This document shows, one piece after another, positions 7,503-15,829 of a DNA stretch of 64,000 nt. Position 1 is the stretch's first letter. Each line of letters begins with the position of its first letter. The position numbers and the translations under genes are program-made. The notes beneath the pieces were generated by a model that was given only the letters and a program-made list of their open reading frames with translations, did not search any database and was not told where the DNA came from. Source of the stretch: Alkalihalobacillus sp. LMS6 (GTDB lineage: Bacteria; Bacillota; Bacilli; Bacillales; Bacillaceae_D); NCBI RefSeq assembly GCF_024362765.1, contig NZ_CP093302.1, positions 678,001 through 742,000 of the forward strand. Reading direction: 5' to 3'.

Positions 7503-9152
7503 TCAATTTTCTTTTTTAGTGGCTAAATGATTCAAACGCTCAATTTCTTCATCAATGACGTCAACGTCGATTCGCTCATATAGTGGGTGGAATTGTTTTA
7601 TTGGCAATCCTGATGGCTCAATTGATTTCCAGGTAAAAGAGTCAAGATGCAGTGACTCCTTGATTGCATGACTTGAGAAAGGTAAAAATGGATGGAGAAG
7701 CTGAGCATAGTTAACAATCATGTACAAACATTGGTATAACGTATACGCGCATGCGTCGGGATTCTGTTTCAATTGTGCCCAAGGTTTCCGCTCGTCAAAA
7801 TATTTGTTAGCAGAGCGAATTGAAGAAAAAATGTCTTCAATAGCACTTTTAATCTCTCCTTTCTCAATTTTTTGTCCGATGGTTACGTAAAGCTGGTTAA
7901 CACTATCTCTATGTTTCTGGTCAATGCTATGTTTTGGGAGCGTACCGTTAAATGATTTTTGAATAAATTTCACGGTACGTTGAACAAAATTGCCGTATGC
8001 TCCTAGTAATTCACTATTGTGACTGTAAACAAATTCACGCCACGAGAAGTCGCCATCTCGTTGTTCAGGCGCGTTAACAGTTAGGTAGTAGCGAATGGTA
8101 TCAGCATGAAAACGTTGAAGAAGATCAGGTATCCATACGGCCCAATTTTTGCTCGTCGAAATTTTTTGGCGCTCAATTGTCATATATTCGTTTGATAGAA
8201 TATAGGTCGGTAGACTAGAATTTTTTCTTAATCCCATTAAGATTGCCGGCCATATTAATGTGTGAAAAGGAATATTATCCTTTCCATGAACATAGTAAGA
8301 GCGAGTGTCGTTTTTCCAAAACGTTTTGTACTCTTTTCCTGTTAACTTGCCCCATTGTTTGCTAGCTGTATAGTAGCCTGCAACTGCTTCAATCCAGACA
8401 TAAATTTTCTTATTGTCGGAGCCTTCAAGTGGGACAGGTACGCCGTAATCAAGGTCTCGCGTTGCCGCTCGGTCTTGCAACCCTTCATCTAGATAACGTT
8501 CTGTTAACATAACAGCATTTTCTCTCCATACAGTTTGTGCTTTTGCTTGGTTCACATAAGCTCTTAGCTGGTTTTGGAAGTGAGAAAGAGTGAGATCATA
8601 TTGTTCGGTATTTTTAAATCCTGGCTGTTGAAGACAGATTTTACAACGTCTGTTTTCCAACGTAGTCGGATCAAGCAATGTTGCACAATGGTCGCATTGG
8701 TCGCCTCTAGCATCCTTTCTGCATGTTGGACAAGTGCCTTCCACATATCGATCTGGCAAAAACTGTGTGCAGTGATGACAATAGACTTGTTCAACCGATC
8801 GCTTAGTTAGATGGCCATTTTTTAATAATTGTAAGAACATTTCTTGAACGGTTTGATGATGATCTTCAAGATCCGTTCTTGTATAAAGATCATAACTAAA
8901 GCCTAAATCTGTAAAATTCTGCTTAAACTCTTCGTGGTAGCGTTCGGCAATCGTTTTTGGGGAAGTTTCTTCTTGACGTGCACGAACCATAATCGGTGTC
9001 CCATTACAGTCGCTACCAGAAACGTAAAGCACTTTTTTACCTTTTTGACGAAAATATCTAGCTAATACATCCCCCGAAAGTAAACTGGCGATATGGCCAA
9101 CATGTAAAGAACCATTTGCATAGGGCCAAGCGCCTCCAATAAAAATTGCCAT
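7503..9152 (-). CDS. metG: Methionyl-tRNA synthetase, archaeal/MetRS2-like type
   Basis: Predicted 549-residue class I synthetase that charges tRNA-Met. The N-terminal GGAWPYANGSLHVGH carries the HIGH-type motif. Two zinc knuckles are visible between residues about 124 and 173 (CHHC, CPTC, CDHC, CKIC). The KMSKS loop is replaced by KISTS near residue 331. The four-cysteine-pair insert and KxSxS loop match the archaeal-like second MetRS found in some Bacillus and pneumococci rather than MetS of B. subtilis. It ends without the C-terminal EMAP-like tRNA-binding domain. A methionine T-box precedes it. A housekeeping MetRS presumably lies elsewhere. AGGAGG lies eight bases before the ATG. Confidence 0.9.
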   Translation of the reverse strand: MAIFIGGAWPYANGSLHVGHIASLLSGDVLARYFRQKGKKVLYVSGSDCNGTPIMVRARQEETSPKTIAERYHEEFKQNFTDLGFSYDLYTRTDLEDHHQTVQEMFLQLLKNGHLTKRSVEQVYCHHCTQFLPDRYVEGTCPTCRKDARGDQCDHCATLLDPTTLENRRCKICLQQPGFKNTEQYDLTLSHFQNQLRAYVNQAKAQTVWRENAVMLTERYLDEGLQDRAATRDLDYGVPVPLEGSDNKKIYVWIEAVAGYYTASKQWGKLTGKEYKTFWKNDTRSYYVHGKDNIPFHTLIWPAILMGLRKNSSLPTYILSNEYMTIERQKISTSKNWAVWIPDLLQRFHADTIRYYLTVNAPEQRDGDFSWREFVYSHNSELLGAYGNFVQRTVKFIQKSFNGTLPKHSIDQKHRDSVNQLYVTIGQKIEKGEIKSAIEDIFSSIRSANKYFDERKPWAQLKQNPDACAYTLYQCLYMIVNYAQLLHPFLPFSSHAIKESLHLDSFTWKSIEPSGLPIKQFHPLYERIDVDVIDEEIERLNHLATKKEN

Positions 9153-9172
9153 TGTTCATCCCTCCTAAAAAT

Positions 9173-9208
9173 AAAAAAACTCGCCCTTAGAATTCATCTA
9201 AGGACGAG
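9173..9208 (-). terminator. T-box terminator hairpin
   Basis: On the minus strand, CTCGTCCTTAGA pairs with TTCTAAGGGCGAG with one G-U pair, followed by seven T. It competes with the antiterminator that includes the T-box sequence. Confidence 0.85.
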
Positions 9209-9452
9209 TGTTATACCCGTGTTACCACCTTTGTTTACTCGTTATTCACATAACAAGCCTCAATAAGTACGGAACGTCATGACGTTCGTATACCCAGGCA
9301 TTTGTAACGAGTGACTATGCTCGTCACCACCTAACAGCTTGCTCGGCGGTGCTGCTCAGAGACCATGTTCAACCAATTGTTCTTTGCTTCTTTTCAGCAC
9401 CCGAAGCTCTCTGTATAAAGACGTTGATTGGTTTACTTTCCTCATCATCGCG
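9173..9452 (-). promoter_or_regulatory. T-box leader, methionine-specific
   Basis: The minus-strand leader carries a T-box sequence GGTGGTAACACGGGT (9229-9215), where TGGT would pair with the ACCA end of a tRNA having discriminator A, as tRNA-Met does. The best specifier codon is ATG (9366-9364) in the context GAACATGGTCTC near the base of stem I. Uncharged tRNA-Met should stabilise the antiterminator and turn on the MetRS gene. The 5' boundary is approximate. Confidence 0.85.
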
Positions 9453-9530
9453 TTTTGTGTATATTGTTTCTTATCATAGCAGGAGGTAAGATAAAAGCAA
9501 GTAGAATTTTCAGAAGAAAAGGGTGAACTG

Positions 9531-10475
9531 ATGTCGAAATCAGCTCGATTGATCGAAATGATGCTTTACATCAATGAACGAACGAAATTTACGGCGAAAG
9601 AACTATCCAATCATTTTCAAGTTTCGTATCGGACGATTTTAAGAGATTTAGAAGAATTAAGTACACTAGGTGTTCCTTTTTATTCTGAAGTCGGGCACGG
9701 AGGGGGATATTATCGAATCTCTGAAAAAATGCTCCCACCGTTATTTTTAAAAGAAGCGGAAGCGGTGGCACTTTATTTTTCCTTTCAATCATTAGCGTTT
9801 TTTCCTGCTCTGCCTTTTAAGGCAGAGACCGATTTTGCGTTAAAAAAGTTAAAGCAGCATTTTTCGAAAGAAGCACAAGAAACAATTGAAAAAATGAGTG
9901 GAAGGATTGTTTTTTGGAATCCATCACGTCCTCATCCGACGCGTTACTTAGAAGAGCTTTTGCATGCCTCTACGAGCAGCACGCCTATTCAAATTACATA
10001 TCAAAAAGAAGATACACAGATGGAGCGAGTAATTCAGCCGATTGGTCTTTATAGTTCCTATGGATTCTGGTACTGTCCCGCTTATTGTTTTGAGAGAAAT
10101 GCAATTCGGTTGTTTCGGGCTGATCGTATTCTTGCTGTTAAAAAAAGTGAGAAAAGACCAGTAGTGCTTCCATATCGGTCGGTTTCCGAATGGTTACACC
10201 AACTGGAGGAAGAATGTGAGCACCCTCGTTCTTTCATAGTGGAATTAACACGAACAGGTGTGAGGAAAGCTCAATCGATATTGGACTTGGAGCGATTCAT
10301 CCATGTAGCAGAGAATGGTAAAGGTCGAATACAAGCGATCGTTCCGCTTCAGGAAGTTCGATATTTTACTGACTTGATTTGGAATTTAGGTTCGGAGGCA
10401 ACGATAAAAGAACCGCAAGAAGCGATTGACTTGATACAAGAGAAATTGCAAAAGCTATGGGGAAATTATCAGTAA
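9531..10475 (+). CDS. HTH-WYL domain transcriptional regulator (YafY family)
   Basis: Predicted 314-residue DNA-binding protein. A DeoR-type winged helix-turn-helix occupies residues 1-60 (RLIEMMLYINERTKFTAKEL and YRTILRDLEELSTLGVPF). A WYL-type ligand-sensing domain follows around residues 140-235 (ITYQKEDTQ, PIGLYSSYGFWYCPAYC and RLFRADRILAV), and then a WCX-like C-terminal domain. AAGGGTG lies six bases before the ATG. The DinB gene follows 61 bases downstream and may be its target or share its transcript. Confidence 0.85.
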   Translation: MSKSARLIEMMLYINERTKFTAKELSNHFQVSYRTILRDLEELSTLGVPFYSEVGHGGGYYRISEKMLPPLFLKEAEAVALYFSFQSLAFFPALPFKAETDFALKKLKQHFSKEAQETIEKMSGRIVFWNPSRPHPTRYLEELLHASTSSTPIQITYQKEDTQMERVIQPIGLYSSYGFWYCPAYCFERNAIRLFRADRILAVKKSEKRPVVLPYRSVSEWLHQLEEECEHPRSFIVELTRTGVRKAQSILDLERFIHVAENGKGRIQAIVPLQEVRYFTDLIWNLGSEATIKEPQEAIDLIQEKLQKLWGNYQ

Positions 10476-10536
10476 GGTGACAGTTTTTGTCACGGTAACC
10501 ATTTATACTTGAAAGGAAAGAAAGGAGTTGGCCAAT

Positions 10537-11025
10537 ATGAATGCAGTCCAATCGATAAAAGAAACGGCGTTACACGAGCTTGAAGTAGGGTTTCGTTCAA
10601 TTGAAGGGTTACTTAAAAAACTGAAGAAGGGGGATTTACCCTATCGACCTGCTGAAAACATGCGTAGTATAAAAGAGTTAATCGCACACCTCATCGCCAT
10701 TCCAGAAGTTGATTTAGCTATCATGCAAGAACATCCCGCAGATCATATTCGAGCACTAGAACAAAAGTACGAAGCGTTAGCCACTGCTGAAGATAAGGTG
10801 AAACAGATGTATAGTGGGTTTGAGCAATATAAGGCGTATGTGATCTCTTTGTCTGATCAAGATTTTTTGACGAAAAAAACAGCCCCTTTTTACTTGGAAA
10901 CGGGCTCAACCCAAATTCAATGGCTAATGGAAGTAGTCACACATGTATTCCATCATCGTGCCCAACTGTTTACCTACATGAAACAAAGCGGCTATGACAT
11001 AGATATGTTTGATTTGTACGTGTGA
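10537..11025 (+). CDS. DinB-family protein
   Basis: Predicted 162-residue four-helix-bundle protein. The three metal-ligand histidines expected for DinB/YfiT-like proteins are visible: the His of LIAHLIAIPE near residue 50 and the HVFHHRAQL motif near residue 138. Known members include DNA-damage-induced proteins and thiol-dependent enzymes, so a specific activity cannot be given. The ATG at 10537 has GGAG nine bases upstream; the TTG at 10528 is too close to it. It follows the WYL regulator in the same direction. Confidence 0.75.
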   Translation: MNAVQSIKETALHELEVGFRSIEGLLKKLKKGDLPYRPAENMRSIKELIAHLIAIPEVDLAIMQEHPADHIRALEQKYEALATAEDKVKQMYSGFEQYKAYVISLSDQDFLTKKTAPFYLETGSTQIQWLMEVVTHVFHHRAQLFTYMKQSGYDIDMFDLYV

Positions 11026-11033
11026 ACGTGAAA

Positions 11034-11063
11034 AAGAGGGCGATGATGCAGCGCTGCCCTCTT
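11034..11063. terminator. Bidirectional terminator between convergent genes
   Basis: AAGAGGGC (11034-11041) pairs with GCCCTCTT (11056-11063). A-rich and T-rich flanks allow use from both sides. Confidence 0.6.
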
Positions 11064-11439
11064 AAAGTTGCTGTTGAATTTCATTTGCGAGAAACCATTT
11101 GTCATGATCGCGACTCCAATTCTCTACTGTGAAAAGACGACTTATCTGCTCCCCATTTTTCTCCACAATTAATTCATAAAAAACAACGGCTTCATTGTCG
11201 TTCTTCATTCGAATCAGACGATTATTAAATCGTTTCTTTGCACCTCTTAATTCATTGACAGACTGCTGCATACCAATTAAAGCTTCCTCTTTCGTGAAAA
11301 ACAATGGTTTTTCACTTGGTTCATAGAAAAAAGTAACAAAGTACGAGTCTGTCATCCTCTCCAATTTACTAGTATTACCTGTCTGCATGGCATCATACCA
11401 ATCCAAAATAAATTGATTATGCACTTGTTCAAGTTTCAT
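11062..11439 (-). CDS. NTF2/SnoaL-like (DUF4440-type) protein
   Basis: Predicted 125-residue single-domain protein. The pattern FILDWYDAMQTGNTSKLERM followed by beta strands (RLIRMKNDNEAVVFYELIVE and SRLFTVENWSRDHDKWFLANE) is that of the NTF2-like fold used by small stress proteins and cyclases. It starts three bases after the fosB stop and has no clear ribosome binding site, so translation is probably coupled to fosB. The partner suggests a role in detoxification, but this is inference. Confidence 0.65.
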   Translation of the reverse strand: MKLEQVHNQFILDWYDAMQTGNTSKLERMTDSYFVTFFYEPSEKPLFFTKEEALIGMQQSVNELRGAKKRFNNRLIRMKNDNEAVVFYELIVEKNGEQISRLFTVENWSRDHDKWFLANEIQQQL

Positions 11440-11442
11440 TGA

Positions 11443-11853
11443 TTAATAAAATGTCAAATGACTTTTTTCTGTGCGATAGTAATCGAGTCGATCTTGTAAG
11501 GTTCCAGTGTGGTACTCAAATTTGTGCCCGTCTGGGTCGGTAAAGTAAATCGACTGTTTGTCTTTTTTGTCTCGGGTTCTTCCGCTAAGAATGTTAACAT
11601 TTAACGCTTCCAGCTTCCTCCACGTATTTTCGTATTCTTCATCCTTTATAGAGAGAGCAATGTGGGTATAGGATTGGCCAATCTCGTTTCGAGGAATGCT
11701 TTCCTCTACGTTAAGCGCAAGCCAGATGCCATCTAAATCGAAATAAGCTAGTTTTTCTCCTTTTACGAGGAGGGTTGCGCCTAGCGCTTGTTCATAAAAC
11801 CGAATGGACTTTCCTAAATTCGAAACAGAAAAGGTTAAGTGGTTAATGGCCAA
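11443..11853 (-). CDS. fosB: Metallothiol transferase FosB (fosfomycin resistance)
   Basis: Predicted 136-residue glyoxalase-fold enzyme. The known family opens the epoxide of fosfomycin with bacillithiol or cysteine in a divalent-metal-dependent reaction. The signatures match B. subtilis FosB closely: [11 protein letters not shown] (first metal His), [20 protein letters not shown] (second His), and [19 protein letters not shown] (Glu ligand). The C-terminal [15 protein letters not shown] is also typical. The TTG at 11853 is eight bases from GGAG; a GTG at 11862 is too close. It is likely intrinsic rather than acquired. Confidence 0.9.
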   Translation of the reverse strand: MAINHLTFSVSNLGKSIRFYEQALGATLLVKGEKLAYFDLDGIWLALNVEESIPRNEIGQSYTHIALSIKDEEYENTWRKLEALNVNILSGRTRDKKDKQSIYFTDPDGHKFEYHTGTLQDRLDYYRTEKSHLTFY

Positions 11854-12049
11854 TCGAATCACTCCAAGCTAATAGATTTTAAAACAATTCTCTTTTTTGT
11901 ATAATGAAAACAGAACTTTTAGATATCTTTTCTTAATCTTAGTATGCAAGCGTGAAAGTTTCAAATGAAAAAATTGACGAGCTTCTTTACGCATGCTACA
12001 CTCAATTAAAGATATAAGAGGTCTGTAATAACGTCTGTAGGTGATGAAC

Positions 12050-12469
12050 ATGAAATATTCAAAAGCGACAAACTATGCGCTGCATACGATGGTCTTTTTA
12101 ACTACGGTAGAAAAAGGGCGCTCAACAGGCGTGGACGTCTTAGCGAAAAAACAAGATGTGTCACCAACGTATTTGTCTAAAATCTTAACGAAGCTTGTAA
12201 AAGCAGGGTTAGTGGATTCAACACCAGGGGCAAATGGTGGGTATAGTGTAGCGCCTCATCGAAAAAGCATCTCATTTTTAGATGTTATTCATGCGATTGA
12301 AGGCCAAACGGTCATGTTTCGCTGTTCATCTGAGCATGATGATGCGGAACAGAGTCATGATTGTCTAATTGAACAAGCGATGACAAACGCCGAAGACCGG
12401 TTAAAAAAAGAGCTAAGTGAAACGTACATTGAAGAGATTGCTATGAAAATGACTGCTGTCAAAGAGTAG
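12050..12469 (+). CDS. Rrf2 family transcriptional regulator
   Basis: Predicted 139-residue winged-helix regulator. MKYSKATNYALHTMVFL opens the HTH, and DVSPTYLSKILTKLVKAGLV with TPGANGGYSVA completes the wing. Only two Cys (FRCS and DCLIEQA) are near the position of the iron-sulfur ligands, so it resembles the non-cluster YwnA type rather than IscR. AGGTG lies six bases before the ATG at 12050. It is divergent from fosB and 64 bases upstream of the thioredoxin-reductase-like gene, which is its likely target. Confidence 0.85.
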   Translation: MKYSKATNYALHTMVFLTTVEKGRSTGVDVLAKKQDVSPTYLSKILTKLVKAGLVDSTPGANGGYSVAPHRKSISFLDVIHAIEGQTVMFRCSSEHDDAEQSHDCLIEQAMTNAEDRLKKELSETYIEEIAMKMTAVKE

Positions 12470-12533
12470 TCATCCTCTTTTTATTGTTATTACAGACATA
12501 ATGAATCTATAATATCTAAGAAAGGGTGTTGAC

Positions 12534-13426
12534 ATGATAGACGCAGTAATTATTGGTGGAGGACCTGGCGGATTAAGTGCGGCTCTCGTATTGGGAAGAG
12601 CCAAGCGTGAGGTTATTTTGTTTGATGAAGATCAACCACGGAACCAAGTAACGGCACACTCGCACGGCTTTATTACACAAGATGGAGTGAGCCCGGTGAC
12701 GTTTAAAGAAAACGCGCTTGCAGACTTAAAAAAATATCCGGGTATTCAGGTTGAGAACCAGCGAGTAACAAGCGTTAAAAAAGAAGGAAATGTCTTTGTT
12801 GTTGAAGCAGAAGATAAAATGGTGAAAGCACGTAAAGTTTTACTTGCGACTGGCTTGAAAGATGGTTTACCTGAGGTTAAAGGGGTTCATTCATTTTATG
12901 GGAAAGTCTATTTCCTTGTCCATTTTGTGATGGCTGGGAACTTCGTGATCAACCGTTGCTTGTACTTGCAGAGAGTGATCATGCATATATGTTCACGAAA
13001 ATAATCTCGAACTGGAGTAAAGATTTAGTGCTTGCTACGAACGGCAAGAACCTTTTAACAGCTGAACAAGAGAGAGAGCTGATATCGAGAGGGATTCGAG
13101 TGATGGTTGAAAAAGTCGAGTCTCTAATTGGTGAAGAAGGAAAATTGACGAGCATCCGTTTTGAAACTGGTGTTGAATTGGAGCGTGTTGGAGGATTTGT
13201 TACCAGTCAATTGCAGCAAGCTTCTTCGTTAGCGGATCAGCTTGATTGTAAAAAGAACGACCAAGGTGGATATGAAGTCGATGAGTCTGGTCAGTCTAGT
13301 GTTGAAGGGGTCTATGTCGCAGGAGATATGACCATGAATCAAGCACAGCAAATCGTTCTAGCTGCAGCGAATGGAAGTATGGCTGCAAGTCGAATGGTTG
13401 CCGTACTTGCATTTGAAGATTTTTAA
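12534..13426 (+). pseudogene. Thioredoxin-reductase-like NAD(P)/FAD oxidoreductase, frameshifted
   Basis: The first frame (12534 to about 12905) encodes the FAD-binding half with GGGPGGLSAALVLG near the N-terminus. The reading then continues one frame over to 13426, with an ending typical of the family (VEGVYVAGDMT and AAANGSMAA). In the second frame, the bases at 12917-12928 encode CPFC followed by DGWELRD, the expected redox motif. A single missing A in the run at 12903-12905 would restore a continuous protein of about 297 residues. It is either a real frameshift or a homopolymer sequencing error. The Rrf2 gene upstream is its likely regulator. Confidence 0.85.
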
Positions 13427-13431
13427 ACGAG

Positions 13432-13456
13432 ACCCCCGTCATGTAACGACGGGGGT
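13432..13456 (+). terminator. Terminator after the oxidoreductase gene
   Basis: ACCCCCGTC (13432-13440) pairs perfectly with GACGGGGGT (13448-13456). The T run after it is interrupted. Confidence 0.65.
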
Positions 13457-13487
13457 ATTGTTTGATTTTAGATTATTGCCGCTTTTC

Positions 13488-13805
13488 TTAGAAAAATGTG
13501 CGCGTTAGGACTCCAGCTAGTACTCCAATCACTACTGAGAGAAAAAACCGTTTGGAGAAATAAAAAATAAGTCCTGTACATAAACAAACGAGTAAAGTTG
13601 GGTAAGAGATCAGAGTAGATGAGGTCTTTTCAATCGTCAACACTTGTTTCATCAATAATGTTGTGAGAATGGCAACGGGTACATACTGAAAATAAAGTTC
13701 CGCTGTACGGTTTAGTTTAATGTTGCCTAACAAGTTCAATCCAATAAAACGAATGGAAAACACAATAATGGCTAATAGGCCAATTAATAACCACTGATCA
13801 GTCAT
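13488..13805 (-). CDS. azlD: Branched-chain amino acid exporter small subunit AzlD
   Basis: Predicted 105-residue membrane protein with four hydrophobic segments, the size and layout of AzlD. With AzlC it forms a two-component exporter for branched-chain amino acids and analogues such as azaleucine in the known family. The ATG at 13805 is chosen because GAAAGG lies nine bases upstream; the TTG at 13814 touches that site. It overlaps the azlC stop by eight bases, which implies translational coupling. Confidence 0.8.
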   Translation of the reverse strand: MTDQWLLIGLLAIIVFSIRFIGLNLLGNIKLNRTAELYFQYVPVAILTTLLMKQVLTIEKTSSTLISYPTLLVCLCTGLIFYFSKRFFLSVVIGVLAGVLTRTFF

Positions 13806-14487
13806 CGCGTACAACCTTTCTTTTGATTTGAATACCTACAAGTGGTGCAATCAAAGCGGAAATGATAATGGTTAAGCTGTTTCCTGGATAAAGCCATTCT
13901 AGAGATAATGTAATGATGATGGCTACTGCTACCGTAACCCACGCTGCAATATGCGTTAACGCAGGCATAAGCAAAGCAGTAAAAGCAGCAGGAAAGGCAA
14001 GATCTAAGCCAAATCTCAAAGGATCAATTTGATCCCCTACCCACACACCTAAAAAAGAAGAGATTACCCAAGCAATATAAAACAACAGCGTCACAGTAAA
14101 GAAATAAGGAAGGTCGGTTCCTTTAGTAGCAAACCGAGCCTTCGCAAGAAAATAAGGTTCATCGGAAACACCGAAAACACTAAGAAATCGCCATTTTTTA
14201 CTCATGCCACCAAGGTCTTTGGATAAATCCATTCCATACAAAAAGTCACGTAAATTTAAGAGAAAAGCAGCGAATAAGATAGCTGGAACAGTTGCACCAG
14301 CCACATACATTGCTACGGCAACGAGCTGAACGGAACCAGCAAATAAAAGAAGTGACATCACGGTAGCAGCTATAACTGAAAAATCGGCTTGATTGGCAAG
14401 GATTCCATAGGAAACACCGTATGAAGCGATTGCAATGGCGACAGGTAAACCATCAGCGAGCGCCTCTTTTAATGAACGATTAACCAT
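13798..14487 (-). CDS. azlC: Branched-chain amino acid exporter large subunit AzlC
   Basis: Predicted 229-residue integral membrane protein with about six to seven helices. The family pattern ALADGLPVAIAIASYGVSYG opens the protein, followed by LLFAGSVQLVAVAMY and LNLRDFLYGMDLSK. SVFGVSDEPYFLAKA is another hallmark. AGGAG lies before the ATG at 14487. It is co-transcribed with azlD and divergent from a cupin-type regulator that probably controls it. Confidence 0.85.
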   Translation of the reverse strand: MVNRSLKEALADGLPVAIAIASYGVSYGILANQADFSVIAATVMSLLLFAGSVQLVAVAMYVAGATVPAILFAAFLLNLRDFLYGMDLSKDLGGMSKKWRFLSVFGVSDEPYFLAKARFATKGTDLPYFFTVTLLFYIAWVISSFLGVWVGDQIDPLRFGLDLAFPAAFTALLMPALTHIAAWVTVAVAIIITLSLEWLYPGNSLTIIISALIAPLVGIQIKRKVVRDD

Positions 14488-14505
14488 GACTTCTCCTCTC
14501 GATGT

Positions 14506-14551
14506 ATTGTATACTAAACAATATGTATATTTAAATTGACTTTATTGTATA
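14506..14551. promoter_or_regulatory. Repeated ATTGTATA motifs in the azlC/regulator intergenic region
   Basis: ATTGTATA occurs at 14506-14513 and again at 14544-14551, 38 bases apart, within an AT-rich divergent promoter region. The motifs may be operator sites for the adjacent XRE-cupin regulator. This is inferred only from position and repetition. Confidence 0.3.
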
Positions 14552-14586
14552 TTATAATAAACTTTCTGTAAATTAAAATAGTTGAG

Positions 14587-15144
14587 GTGAGTACGATCGA
14601 AGGAAATGTTACTCGACAAATTGGCGAACGAGTTCGGACATTACGTCATGGAAAAGGTTATAGTCTTGAAGGTTTTGCAAAGTCTATTGATATAAGTAAG
14701 CTGACGTTACTAAAAATAGAGAAAGGTGAAGGGAATCCGACACTGTCTGTTGTTTGGAAGATCGCAAATGGTCTTTCAGTGCCTGTTTCCTCACTCTTAA
14801 TGATTGAAGAAGATGTTGAAGTAGTGAGAAAGCAACAATCAATCGAATTGGCTAGTCAAGATAAGAGCTTTGTAGTGGAGCCTTTGTTCCAAAAAAAACA
14901 TTACGAACTATATCGAGGTTATTTGCAGCCCGGTGCTGTCTATCAATCTGAGGCACACGCCCAAGGTGTAAGTGAAAGTATTACCGTAATGGAAGGTGAA
15001 TTGGAGGTACAGATAAAAGAAAAACGGTACCACTTGATGCAACATGATGCCATTCGTTTCCGTGGGGATCAACCACATGTTTACGAGAATCCTACAAGTG
15101 AATTAACGGCGATTCATTTTGTGATTTCGTACGAAGGTTGGTAG
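14587..15144 (+). CDS. XRE-cupin transcriptional regulator
   Basis: Predicted 185-residue regulator. An XRE helix-turn-helix occupies residues about 10-65 (RVRTLRHGKGYSLEGFA and SKLTLLKIEKGEGNPTLSVV). A C-terminal cupin domain spans about residues 105-180 (ITVMEGELEVQIKEKRY and IRFRGDQPHVYENP). The GTG start at 14587 has only the weak GTTGAG immediately upstream, and no better start is visible. Regulators of this design often control an adjacent transporter, here the divergent azlCD. Confidence 0.8.
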   Translation: MSTIEGNVTRQIGERVRTLRHGKGYSLEGFAKSIDISKLTLLKIEKGEGNPTLSVVWKIANGLSVPVSSLLMIEEDVEVVRKQQSIELASQDKSFVVEPLFQKKHYELYRGYLQPGAVYQSEAHAQGVSESITVMEGELEVQIKEKRYHLMQHDAIRFRGDQPHVYENPTSELTAIHFVISYEGW

Positions 15145-15253
15145 CCTAAGCGTTCTTTGCAACATTTTTATTTAAAAACAGGGGAACGAAGAAAACTGTC
15201 GAAACGTTATTTAGGTAGGAATGAGAGTATTTAGACAGAGAGGATTTTCAAAG

Positions 15254-15829
15254 ATGATAAAATCATTAGCTGTTTTTTGTGGATCTAGTAGTGGAGTAAA
15301 CCCTATTTATATCGAAGAGTCGAAGCGTCTGGGGGAATTACTTGCTGACCAGAAGCGAACGCTCGTTTATGGTGGTGCGCAAGTAGGATGCATGGGAGCG
15401 ATCGCCGATCAAGTGTTAGAAAAAGGTGGTCACGTCTTAGGCGTCATTCCGAAAAAATTAAAGCGAGTTGAAGTGGCGCACAACCATTTGGATGAGCTTT
15501 ATGTTGTTGATACTATGCACGAACGTAAAGCAAAAATGGCGGAACTGGCAAATGCGTTTGTGGCGTTGCCAGGAGGTGCGGGAACTTTGGAGGAATGGTT
15601 TGAGGTGTTTACTTGGGCACAGCTTGGTTATCATCAGAAACCTTGTGCTATTTTAAATGTAAATGGCTTTTATGATCCGCTTTTATCAATGATTGATCAT
15701 ACAATTGAGCAAGGGTTTATGAATCCTGCCTATAAAAAGATGATTCTTGTTGCCTCAAGCCCTGAAGACCTTTTGCGAAAATTAGATGACTATCAGCCGA
15801 CCTATCTATCAAAGTGGAGCGAATCGTGA
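15254..15829 (+). CDS. yvdD: LOG-family nucleoside monophosphate phosphoribohydrolase (YvdD-like)
   Basis: Predicted 191-residue protein, the same length as B. subtilis YvdD. The LOG signature PGGAGTLEE lies near residue 100 and is preceded by DTMHERKAKM, the second conserved segment. Characterised LOG proteins release free base from nucleoside 5'-monophosphates, originally cytokinin ribotides. GAGAGG lies about 10 bases before the ATG at 15254. The stop overlaps the start of the next gene (GTGA), so it heads a coupled three-gene operon. Confidence 0.8.
   Translation: MIKSLAVFCGSSSGVNPIYIEESKRLGELLADQKRTLVYGGAQVGCMGAIADQVLEKGGHVLGVIPKKLKRVEVAHNHLDELYVVDTMHERKAKMAELANAFVALPGGAGTLEEWFEVFTWAQLGYHQKPCAILNVNGFYDPLLSMIDHTIEQGFMNPAYKKMILVASSPEDLLRKLDDYQPTYLSKWSES

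Noticed and set aside
11869-12051. Minus-strand open frame of 60 codons between fosB and the Rrf2 gene
   Set aside because: It has no ribosome binding site and a basic, low-complexity composition. The region is more likely the divergent promoter area.
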